Shown here: one piece after another, positions 57,797-64,000 of the stretch
Numbering within the stretch: the stretch's first letter is position 1
Layout of the letters: every line of letters starts with the position of its first letter
From: Streptomyces sp. SN-593
Lineage (GTDB): Bacteria; Actinomycetota; Actinomycetes; Streptomycetales; Streptomycetaceae
NCBI RefSeq assembly: GCF_016756395.1
Contig: NZ_AP018365.1
Coordinates: forward strand, 2,177,501 to 2,241,500
DNA length: 64,000 nucleotides
Direction of reading: 5' to 3'
Notes under the pieces: generated by a model
Database searches by the model: none
Told to the model about the DNA's origin: nothing
The model's input: the letters and a program-made list of their open reading frames with translations, nothing else
Program-made: the position numbers and the translations under genes

Positions 57797-58801
57797 ATGA
57801 TCCGCCGCAGGTTGTGCCTCGGGGCCGCCGCCATCGCGCTGACCGTGCCGCTGGCCGGCTGCGTGACCGTGCACGGCGAGCGCGCACTCATCCCGTCGAT
57901 ACGGCCCGCCGAGGCGGCCAAGGTGCTGGCGGACTTCGCCGCGCAGAACAACAAGGCGACCAGGTCCTACGACCAGCAGGCGATCGACGCCGTGGAGGCC
58001 GGTCCGCTGGGCGCGATCGACCAGGCCGGGGTGCGCGCCAAGCACGCCAACAACCCGGACGGGAACAAGGGATACTCGGCGCTGGAGTTCTCCGACGCGA
58101 GGTACTTCGTCCCCGAGCAGCGCGGCTGGCCGAAGTTCTTCGTGGCCGAGGCGAGGACCAACCGCAACGGCGACGCGCGCTGGCTGCTGGCGTTCCGCCG
58201 CAGCGGGCCCGGCCGGCCGTGGATGGCGGACTTCCTCGGGGTGGCGGCGTCCGACGCGCTGCCGGACTTCGCGCTGGACAAGGACGGCCACGCCGAGGCG
58301 GTGCCGCTGGCCGGCACCGATCTGCTGGTCCAGCCGGGGCAGTTGAGCGCGCAGTACGCCTCCTACCTGGACGGCGGCACCGGCGGCGGCAAGGACGACG
58401 GGAAGAACGGGGCCGCCGCGGCCGGGGTGTTCGCGGACGGGCCGGCCACCTCCGGCCTCAAAGACAGCCGCGCGAAGTCCGCCCGGACCGCCAGCACCGT
58501 CACGCAGTACGCCGACCAGCCCGACGTCTCGGGCGACTTCGCACCGGTCGCGCTGCGCACCACCGACGGTGGCGCGGTCGTCTTCTTCGGCTCGCGCCAC
58601 CAGTCCCGCGCGACCTTCCGCGCGGACCACCCGCTCACCCTGGACGCCGACACCAAGGCGCTCACCACCGGCACGCCCAGGACGTCGATCACCCTCTCCC
58701 GCGTGGCCCAGTCCATGGTCGAGGTGCCCCCGAGGAAGGCGGGCACGAAGGTGGTCTTCGTGAGCTACCTGACCGGCCTGGTCTCCGCGAAGGGCGAGTG
58801 A
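57797..58801 (+). CDS. Lipoprotein of unknown function
   Basis: This 334-residue protein has a lipoprotein signal MIRRRLCLGAAAIALTVPLA ending at Cys22 (PLAGC). The mature part (residues 30-330) is mixed alpha/beta with a Gly/Lys-rich loop near residues 195-210; two halves around that loop may be repeated folds (PKFFVAEARTNRNGDARWLL and GAVVFFGSRHQSRATF), both resembling substrate-free beta-sheets. GAAGGAG lies twelve bases before ATG 57797; TAGGGT at 57750-57755 may be the -10 box. Convergent with the primase/polymerase-like gene, 13 bases away. I do not recognise the family. Confidence 0.75.
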   Translation: MIRRRLCLGAAAIALTVPLAGCVTVHGERALIPSIRPAEAAKVLADFAAQNNKATRSYDQQAIDAVEAGPLGAIDQAGVRAKHANNPDGNKGYSALEFSDARYFVPEQRGWPKFFVAEARTNRNGDARWLLAFRRSGPGRPWMADFLGVAASDALPDFALDKDGHAEAVPLAGTDLLVQPGQLSAQYASYLDGGTGGGKDDGKNGAAAAGVFADGPATSGLKDSRAKSARTASTVTQYADQPDVSGDFAPVALRTTDGGAVVFFGSRHQSRATFRADHPLTLDADTKALTTGTPRTSITLSRVAQSMVEVPPRKAGTKVVFVSYLTGLVSAKGE

Positions 58802-58814
58802 CGCCGAGGAGGGG

Positions 58815-59585
58815 TCAGCGACCCCAGCCGACGGGGGCGGGCTCGAACTCGTAGCCGAACTGGGCGCAGGCGTCGGTGAGGATGGCGAGCACCGGCAGCG
58901 GGTCGGGCAGCGGCAGGTCGGGGCCGTGGCCGTCGAGCCACTGGACGAAGTGGCCGGAGGGCAACTGCGCGGGCGGCAGGAGCACGTAGCTGCCGCGGCA
59001 GTGCCAGCGGATTCCCGGGTGCTCGTCGGCGGTCTCGGGGTGGCTGTCCAGCGCGCAGGGCCACCACTCGTCCTCGTCGGCGGGCGTGCCGCGGGTCGCG
59101 GTGAAGAACAGCAGCCGGTCCTCGCCGAGTGCGGCGACCGGCCCGAGCGTCGCGGCGTCCACCGTCAGCCGCTCCAGGGCGAGCCGTCCGGCGTCCGCGG
59201 GGACGTCGAGCACGTCGTGGCCGATGCCGGTCGCGGTGACGAAGTTCGCCAGCGGGTGGGCGCGCAGCCAGTCCTCGACGCGCTGCGGCTCGGTGGACGC
59301 CTGGGTCTGCCAGGCGAGCGAGACCGGGTGCAGGCCGGGGAGGGGACAGCCGATCCGTTCGCAGGAACAGCCGAAGCCCTCGGGGTGGGCGGCGGGGGCC
59401 AGCCGGAAGCCGGCGGTGGCGGCGGCCCGGGTCAGCTCGTCGCGCCGGGGGTCGGGGCCGGGCGGACCGGTGCGGGAGCCGCGCGCGTTGCGCGGTGCCC
59501 GGGCGGGGCGGGGGGCGGTCGAGGAGGACGACCCGTTGTCCGCGCCTCGGCGCAACCAGCCGGACAACCTGTTCCTGCCTGCCAT
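58815..59585 (-). CDS. Bifunctional DNA primase/polymerase (prim-pol) domain protein
   Basis: This 256-residue protein has a basic Ser/Arg/Pro-rich start (residues 1-50) and a prim-pol N-terminal-type domain. The domain shows AAATAGFRLAPAAHPEGFGC, ERIGCPLPGLHPV with clustered Cys, IGHDVLDVPADAG and the HCRGSYVLLPP segment. Stand-alone chromosomal copies are common in Streptomyces and their role is unclear; the acidic catalytic pair is not confidently placed (the VLDVPAD segment is a candidate). GGAAGGAG precedes ATG 59585 by four bases. A perfect inverted repeat lies in its leader. It is divergent from heme oxygenase, 214 bases apart. Confidence 0.78.
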   Translation of the reverse strand: MAGRNRLSGWLRRGADNGSSSSTAPRPARAPRNARGSRTGPPGPDPRRDELTRAAATAGFRLAPAAHPEGFGCSCERIGCPLPGLHPVSLAWQTQASTEPQRVEDWLRAHPLANFVTATGIGHDVLDVPADAGRLALERLTVDAATLGPVAALGEDRLLFFTATRGTPADEDEWWPCALDSHPETADEHPGIRWHCRGSYVLLPPAQLPSGHFVQWLDGHGPDLPLPDPLPVLAILTDACAQFGYEFEPAPVGWGR

Positions 59586-59609
59586 CGAGCTCCTTCCCTC
59601 GCCCCGGGC

Positions 59610-59630
59610 CCGTGTCGGGTACCGACACGG
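59610..59630. promoter_or_regulatory. Perfect 9-bp inverted repeat in the prim-pol leader
   Basis: CCGTGTCGG (59610-59618) and CCGACACGG (59622-59630) flank GTA, 25 bases upstream of the prim-pol start codon. It may be an operator or, in RNA, a short hairpin close to the ribosome binding site. Confidence 0.45.
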
Positions 59631-59733
59631 TACGCCGACGGTGGAGGCAATCCTGCCTCCTGGCCGGATTGAACAGCCACTCGGGGTGGAAGTGTTCCCG
59701 TACGGCCTTTGCCGACGAGATGTCGGCAAGAGC

Positions 59734-59780
59734 TTGACTAATCGAGTTAGGCAAGCCTTACTTAGGTAAACCTCACTTGT
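59734..59780 (+). promoter_or_regulatory. Iron-box promoter (DmdR/IdeR-type) of heme oxygenase
   Basis: TTGACT (59734-59739) and TTACTT (59758-59763), 18 bases apart, are a good promoter. Over it lie two overlapping iron boxes: TTAGGCAAGCCTTACTTAG (59747-59765), matching the TTAGGTTAGGCTAACCTAA consensus at 13 of 19 positions, and TTAGGTAAACCTCACTTGT (59762-59780) at 12 of 19. In Streptomyces DmdR1 binds such boxes with iron and represses. Heme oxygenase would then be made when iron is scarce. Confidence 0.82.
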
Positions 59781-59799
59781 TGACGCCCGGGAGACCACC

Positions 59800-60450
59800 T
59801 TGTCGCCGCTGCCTGTCGCCACCCCCTTCTCCACCGTCATCCGCACCGCCAGCCAGGACCTGCACACCGAGGTCAACAACACGTCGTTCATGAGCGACAT
59901 GCTCGGCGGCCGGCTCGGCATCGAGGCGTACGCGCGCTACACCGAGCAACTGTGGTTCGTGTACCGGGCGCTGGAGGACGGCGCGGCGGCGCTCGCCGGC
60001 GACCCCGTGGCCGGCCCCTTCCTCTTCCCGGAACTCTCGCGGGTGCCGTCGCTGGAGCGGGACCTGGAGCATCTGCGCGGGCCCGGGTGGCAAAAGCGGG
60101 CACGCCCCGCGCGGGCGACCGCCGCGTACACCGCGCGCATCTCGGAGGTGGCGGCCTCCTGGCCGGCCGGATACGTCGCGCACCACTACACCCGCTACCT
60201 CGGCGACCTGTCCGGCGGGCAGGTGGTCCGCGACACCGCGCAGAAGACCTGGGGGTTCGACCACAAGGGCGACGGGGTCCGCTTCTACGTCTTCGAGGGC
60301 ATCCCCAACCCGGCGGCCTTCAAGCGGGAGTACCGCGCGCTGCTGGACGCCCTCCCGGTCGACGGGCCCGAGCGGGACCGCGTGATCGGCGAGTCCCGCC
60401 AGGCGTTCGCCTTCAACGGGGCCCTGCTCGCGGAACTCGCCCGCGACTGA
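59800..60450 (+). CDS. Biliverdin-producing heme oxygenase
   Basis: This 216-residue all-helical enzyme opens heme to biliverdin, CO and iron, giving the cell iron from captured heme. The proximal heme ligand is His22 in ASQDLHTEVNN; the distal helix has YTRYLGDLSGGQVVRD, the glycine-rich hallmark. TTG 59800 is chosen since no ATG or GTG lies closer and GGGAGA precedes it by five bases. The promoter holds two overlapping iron boxes. It is convergent with the WxL-interacting-protein-like gene and next to an HtaA heme-binding protein, so the locus looks like heme uptake and use. Confidence 0.93.
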   Translation: MSPLPVATPFSTVIRTASQDLHTEVNNTSFMSDMLGGRLGIEAYARYTEQLWFVYRALEDGAAALAGDPVAGPFLFPELSRVPSLERDLEHLRGPGWQKRARPARATAAYTARISEVAASWPAGYVAHHYTRYLGDLSGGQVVRDTAQKTWGFDHKGDGVRFYVFEGIPNPAAFKREYRALLDALPVDGPERDRVIGESRQAFAFNGALLAELARD

Positions 60451-60469
60451 CCCGGGAGGGCCGCCGGGC

Positions 60470-60505
60470 CCGCGGGACCGCCTCCGCCAGGGGGCGGTCC
60501 CGCGG
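60470..60505. terminator. Hairpin between convergent heme oxygenase and DUF916-type genes
   Basis: CCGCGGGACCGCC and its exact complement form a 13-bp stem with a 10-base loop, 20 bases after the heme oxygenase stop and about 100 bases from the opposing stop. It is probably a terminator, mainly for heme oxygenase. Confidence 0.8.
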
Positions 60506-60603
60506 TGCGTGCGGGGGCGGCCGGTGCGGGCGGGGGACGGCCGACGCGAGCGGGGCACGACGGACCGGCGGCGTGAGCGGGGGCGGGCGCGAAGGGCCGG
60601 CGT

Positions 60604-61764
60604 TCAGGCACCGCTCAGGGCGTCGCCCAGCGCCTTCTCCACGGCCTCGGCCACCTTGCGCCGACCGCGCCGCCGCAGCAGGACGCCCGCGTACACCAGC
60701 AGGGCGAGCACGGCGGCGGCGAGCAGCGCCGCCCACGGCCAGGCCCACAGCGTGTCCGAGGCGGACGCCGCCACGGGCGCCGTCGCCGGCTGCTGCCCGG
60801 CCGCGCCGTCGGCGCCCACGGGCTTCGGATCGAGGGAGACGGTCACGCGCAGCGGGCCGGCCGGCGGCACGCCGTGGACGACGGCGGTGCGGGTCAGCGA
60901 GTCGCCCGGCAGGAGTTCGGGCAGCGCGGGCAGCGCCGTGGTTCCGGTGAGCGCGCCGAACAGCGCCCGCACCCGGACCTTCTGACCGGCGGTCACGCGG
61001 ACGTTGCCCGAGTTGGTGACGGTGTAGGTGATCCGCGCGGAGCCGGAGCCGACCGGGTTCGCGGTCCCGTCGTAGCCGGTGTGCAGCGCGGAGACCTTCA
61101 GGGCCGGGGTGAGGACCCCGGGCACCCTCAGGTAGATGCGGGCGCCGAGCCGCCGGTCGAGACCGACCTTGCCCGCGCCGTCCTTCGTGACCAGCGAGGT
61201 GACGAGGCCGCCGGTGTGGTCGCCGGGGGCCGCGTCGGAGGGCACGGTGACGGTGAAGGGCACCGTGCGCTGCTGCTGCGGGGCCAGCGTGACGGTGCCG
61301 GCCCGGGGCACCGTCCAGGCGCCGACGTCGGTCGGCTCCTCACCGGCCGGCAGCAGGTCGAGGGCGCCGGAGGCCGTGGTGAAGGCGTCGCTGGCGTAGA
61401 TCCGCAAGGTGATCGGGGCGTCGCCGCGGTTGGCGACCGTGATCGCGTCGGTGACCCGCGTGCCCTGCGGCAGGGTGTAGGTGAAGTGGGGGCGGCCGAC
61501 GCCGATCCTGTTGTCGGCGGGCGCCACGCTCCAGGTCGCCGCGGTGTCCGCGGCGGCGGGCGCGACCGCGGGCGCCGCCGCGCCGTTGCCCGCCGCCGGG
61601 CCCGTACGGACCGGCGCGGACACGGTGGTCGTCGAGCCCTGGACGGGGGCGGGGACGGCGGCGGTCGCCGGGGACGCGCCGGTCGCGGACGCCGCGAGCG
61701 CCAGGGCGGCGACGGCCAGCGCCGCGGCACCCCGGCCGGGCGCGGGCAGGGGGAGGACGTGCAT
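60604..61764 (-). CDS. WxL-interacting-protein-like (DUF916) surface protein with C-terminal anchor
   Basis: This 386-residue exported protein has a signal peptide (residues 1-37), an Ala/Pro-rich spacer, then a WIP/DUF916-type domain (about residues 75-205): NRIGVGRPHFTYTLPQGTRV, DAITVANRGDAPITLRIYAS, DAFTTASGALDLLPAGEEPTD-like block. A second Ig-like domain follows (SARITYTVTNSGNVRVTAGQ). One membrane helix (about residues 340-362) and a basic cytoplasmic tail (LLRRRGRRKVAEAV) anchor it. In Firmicutes such proteins bind peptidoglycan and hold WxL proteins; here the neighbour upstream is an HtaA/WxL-like protein. The ribosome binding site AAGGAAC is some 15 bases before ATG 61764. Confidence 0.82.
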   Translation of the reverse strand: MHVLPLPAPGRGAAALAVAALALAASATGASPATAAVPAPVQGSTTTVSAPVRTGPAAGNGAAAPAVAPAAADTAATWSVAPADNRIGVGRPHFTYTLPQGTRVTDAITVANRGDAPITLRIYASDAFTTASGALDLLPAGEEPTDVGAWTVPRAGTVTLAPQQQRTVPFTVTVPSDAAPGDHTGGLVTSLVTKDGAGKVGLDRRLGARIYLRVPGVLTPALKVSALHTGYDGTANPVGSGSARITYTVTNSGNVRVTAGQKVRVRALFGALTGTTALPALPELLPGDSLTRTAVVHGVPPAGPLRVTVSLDPKPVGADGAAGQQPATAPVAASASDTLWAWPWAALLAAAVLALLVYAGVLLRRRGRRKVAEAVEKALGDALSGA

Positions 61765-61800
61765 GGCCGGGACCTGTTCCTTCGGTGTCGGTGGGCTTAC

Positions 61801-61835
61801 GTGGTGTTCCGTGGTGTTCCGTGGTGTTCCGTGGG
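61801..61835 (-). repeat. Three tandem GTGGTGTTCC decamers
   Basis: GTGGTGTTCC repeats three times in tandem with the last copy merging into GTGGGGCGCC. It lies in the 294-base spacer between the HtaA and DUF916-type genes, within 75 bases of the latter's start codon. Confidence 0.8.
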
Positions 61836-61916
61836 GCGCCGCGCGGGCCGTCCCGGTGGACCGGGCGGGCGCGAGGGAGCGGGGGAACGCGAACGGGCCG
61901 GGCGGGAGGCGCGGAC

Positions 61917-61957
61917 GCGGTGGCCGGGACCGGTACGGGACCGGTCCCGGCCACCGC
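61917..61957 (-). terminator. 18-bp perfect hairpin between HtaA-type and DUF916-type genes
   Basis: GCGGTGGCCGGGACCGGT pairs perfectly with its complement around ACGGG, 101 bases after the HtaA-type stop. As the genes are co-oriented it could be a terminator, or an attenuator that makes more of the upstream secreted protein than of its anchor partner. The rest of the 61765-62058 spacer shows no gene. Confidence 0.8.
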
Positions 61958-62058
61958 CTTGGGGCCGCGAGCGGGGTGACATCGAGATATCCGCTCGGCC
62001 CGGTCGGTGCGGCCGCGCCAGGGCCGGTCCGGCAGATCCGCCGGACCGGCGACAGGCG

Positions 62059-63903
62059 CTAGCTCAGCGCGGTGAGCGTGAGCGTGGCCGTGTAGGTGCC
62101 GCCCGGCGTTCCGGCCGGGACCTGGATGTCCAGACCCGCGCCGACCGTCGCGCTGCCCGCGGCGTGGCCGCCGTCCGCCGAGGCGAGCGTGGCGGCGGCG
62201 GTCAGCCCGTCGCCCGCGGTCAGGCCGGGGGCGACGGACGCCCCGGGCACGGCGCCGGCGCCGGCCGCGGCCACCCCAGGCGTCCAGCCCAGGTACCTGC
62301 CGGACAGGCCGCCGGTGAAGTCGCCGATCTGGCCGGAGACGGACCACGCGGGCCCGCCGGTACGGGTGTCGGTGACGACGACCGGCAGGAGGTCACCGGT
62401 GGACTCCAGGTAGGCGCCCTTGTCCGCCGCGTCGCCGAGGGTCACGGCGTGGTCGGTGGCGTCGATGGTCCAGCTGAACGACCCGCTGTCGGCGGGCAGC
62501 GAGGCGGTCACGGTCTCCTGGTCGTCGCCGGGGGCCGTGGCGGCGCCGTCGTCGAGGGTGATCGGCGCGGCCGCCTCGACACCGGCGTTGACGGTGCCGC
62601 CCGCGCCGACGGTGAAGACCGCAAGGGTGCCGCCGTCGAGCTTCTTGGCGTCGAGGGCGGCCTTGTCGACGGTCAGGTCCACCTGGAAGCTGCCGTCGTC
62701 GCCGAGTTGTGCCTCGTTCGCGGCGCCGGCGGTCGGTGTGCTGTGCACCCAGACCGCCGAGACGTTGGAGCGGGTGCTCGACGGGTAGCCCTGGGACGGC
62801 TGCCAGCCGGAGTCCTGGATCCAGCCCAGTTCCACGTAGGCGCCCGCGTTGCCGGTGCCGTGCGGGTTCGCGGTGGCGGTGTCGTAGCCGGTACCGGAGA
62901 CGGTGAGGGTGTCACCGTCCTTGGCGCCGGTGGCCGGGGACACGCTCAGGTGCGGGTCCGGGGCCGGTGTGGTGGCCGGTGTCGACCAGTCGACGGTGAG
63001 GGGTGCGGCGACCTTGTCCGCGTCCGCCAGGTTCGAGCTGTACCAGTACGAACTCTCCCCCGTCAGCTGCTGGAAGTCCACGAACGACTGCGGCCACGAC
63101 CCCCAGTCCGCACCCGACCGGTACTGCCCCGCACCACCACCCGGAACCGACACCTCCACACCCCGGTACGACGGCGCCACCGTGAACCCGCTATCCGTCA
63201 CCTCCGCACCCGACAACTCCGCCAACGTCACCACCGTCGCCGGCAACGCCGCCCACTTCGACGCATCATTCATATCCGCGCCATAACCACCCAGCGTGGC
63301 CGTCACCTCACCCGAACCATCCGCATTAACCGTCAACTTCGGGTCCGTCGCCGTCCAATACACCATCCCCCCGTAGAACGCCGACGTGAACGAACCCTCC
63401 CACTGGATACTCGCCGTGTTCGCCGACGGATCCACCGTCCCCGAACCCCCCACGATCCGCACCCGCGAACCCGTGTTCGTCGACGTCGACACCGCACCCC
63501 CGTCCGGCCCCTGACACCTCGTCGCCCACGTCGGCTCCGCATACGTCCCCGCCGTGTCCGGCTTCTCCACCGACACGTTCCCCACCCGCGCCGCATACCC
63601 CGGCGACGGACTCGACTGCGTCCACACCACACTCGAACCCGTATCCCCCGCCGCACCCGCCGACAGGAAATTGCACCCCCCGAAATACGCCCCCGCACTC
63701 GCCGTAGCATCCAGACCCCACACGAACGACGCATCCGACACCGCCACGGCGTCGGAGGAGTCGGCCGCGGCGGTCCGGGCCAGTCCGAGGCCGGAGCCGG
63801 CCGCCAGGGCGGCGACGGTCAGGCCGGCCAGCGCCCGCCGTACGGCGCCGCGGGGTCTGGCCTCCCCGCTGTCCCGCCTGCGGCGGGTGGTGATTCCATA
63901 CAT
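62059..63903 (-). CDS. Secreted HtaA heme-binding protein fused to a WxL-like C-terminal domain
   Basis: This 614-residue exported protein has a signal peptide (residues 1-48, ending RTAAADSS). An HtaA domain (about residues 50-285) shows FVWGLDATASAGAYFGGCNF, GSVRI-like strands and GYGADMNDASKWAALPATVV, followed by TLAELSGAEV. An Ig-like middle (HLSVSPATGAKDGDTLTVSG) and a C-terminal beta-rich domain (about 450-614) come next, ending IQVPAGTPGGTYTATLTLTA, like the end of WxL surface domains with Leu in place of Trp. No anchor is present. ATG 63903 follows GAAGGAAAG. HtaA domains bind heme in corynebacteria; the neighbouring anchored DUF916-type protein may hold it at the wall. Codons in the HtaA part differ strikingly from the rest. 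Confidence 0.8.
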   Translation of the reverse strand: MYGITTRRRRDSGEARPRGAVRRALAGLTVAALAAGSGLGLARTAAADSSDAVAVSDASFVWGLDATASAGAYFGGCNFLSAGAAGDTGSSVVWTQSSPSPGYAARVGNVSVEKPDTAGTYAEPTWATRCQGPDGGAVSTSTNTGSRVRIVGGSGTVDPSANTASIQWEGSFTSAFYGGMVYWTATDPKLTVNADGSGEVTATLGGYGADMNDASKWAALPATVVTLAELSGAEVTDSGFTVAPSYRGVEVSVPGGGAGQYRSGADWGSWPQSFVDFQQLTGESSYWYSSNLADADKVAAPLTVDWSTPATTPAPDPHLSVSPATGAKDGDTLTVSGTGYDTATANPHGTGNAGAYVELGWIQDSGWQPSQGYPSSTRSNVSAVWVHSTPTAGAANEAQLGDDGSFQVDLTVDKAALDAKKLDGGTLAVFTVGAGGTVNAGVEAAAPITLDDGAATAPGDDQETVTASLPADSGSFSWTIDATDHAVTLGDAADKGAYLESTGDLLPVVVTDTRTGGPAWSVSGQIGDFTGGLSGRYLGWTPGVAAAGAGAVPGASVAPGLTAGDGLTAAATLASADGGHAAGSATVGAGLDIQVPAGTPGGTYTATLTLTALS

Positions 63904-63934
63904 CTGTGGTTCTTTCCTTCCGAGGGAACCCTGC

Positions 63935-63991
63935 GGTGGCGCCGGCGGCGCCACCGGGGTGGGGGCCGGGCAGGCAGGCCCGGCCCCCACC
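63935..63991 (-). terminator. Two hairpins upstream of the HtaA-type gene, probably ending a preceding gene
   Basis: GGTGGCGCC/GGCGCCACC (63935-63955, loop GGC) and GGTGGGGGCCGGGC with its complement (63958-63991, loop AGGCAG) are perfect stems of 9 and 14 bp. They lie 31-88 bases before the HtaA-type start. The longer one should terminate or attenuate a minus-strand gene that begins beyond the window edge. Confidence 0.7.
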
Positions 63992-64000
63992 GTCTTCCGG

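Noticed and set aside
63326..63734. Two extra minus-strand open frames inside the HtaA domain
   Set aside because: They are out of frame with the HtaA motifs and arise because G/T-ending codons leave shifted frames open; the products are Arg/Gly/Val-rich without signals.

Overview
The window looks like a chromosomal segment of a Streptomyces-type actinomycete. G+C is very high with C/G-rich third codon positions, and genes are tightly packed with ATGA/GTGA start-stop overlaps. The gene content is also typical: glnE, a glnA2-like glutamine synthetase, a complete mce operon, a BTAD-NB-ARC regulator, and two maltose-type importers that lack their own ATPase. No tRNA, rRNA, CRISPR array, insertion sequence or phage gene was recognised. 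From memory, unchecked, the backbone resembles the glnE-glnA2-nadE-panB-map part of the Streptomyces core.

Layout. 1-4006: the end of a maltose-type ABC importer (malF end, malG), a GH13 alpha-glucosidase and a LacI regulator. 4095-10908: a PAP2-like membrane phosphatase, glnE, a YGSN-fold protein, an Asp23 protein and the glnA2-like gene. 11052-24694 (minus): one long mce operon, in order mceG, two YrbE permeases, mceA-F and four mce-associated membrane proteins; it probably imports lipid or sterol. 24819-29236: two secreted proteins with matching promoter palindromes and a divergent PucR-type regulator. 29452-35966: a second, complete malR-malEFG-glucosidase cluster. 36113-49073: nadE, an isochorismatase-fold protein, an MFS/TetR pair with a clear operator, an EEP hydrolase, WYL/VOC/monooxygenase genes, panB, an ECF sigma/anti-sigma pair and a DrrAB-type exporter. 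49128-58801: the large regulator, an M50 protease, an F420:NADP oxidoreductase, an MFS exporter, methionine aminopeptidase and a lipoprotein. 58815-64000: a primase/polymerase-like gene, then a heme locus with an iron-box-controlled heme oxygenase, a WxL-interacting-protein homologue and a secreted HtaA heme-binding protein.

How genes work together. Both maltose clusters couple uptake to intracellular alpha-glucosidase and to a LacI repressor; ATP hydrolysis must come from a shared ATPase elsewhere (MsiK in known Streptomyces systems). GlnE adjusts glutamine synthetase I, whose gene is not in the window. The mce products should form a trans-envelope lipid importer. The heme genes suggest a surface heme-capture and degradation module controlled by iron.

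Most unusual: (i) the HtaA + WxL-like fusion beside a DUF916-type partner and heme oxygenase, with the HtaA half written in a different codon dialect; (ii) the A-B-A-B duplication of mce-associated genes; (iii) the paired palindromes, at matched spacing, before the two secreted genes beside the mce operon. All calls come from reading sequence alone; no database search was run.
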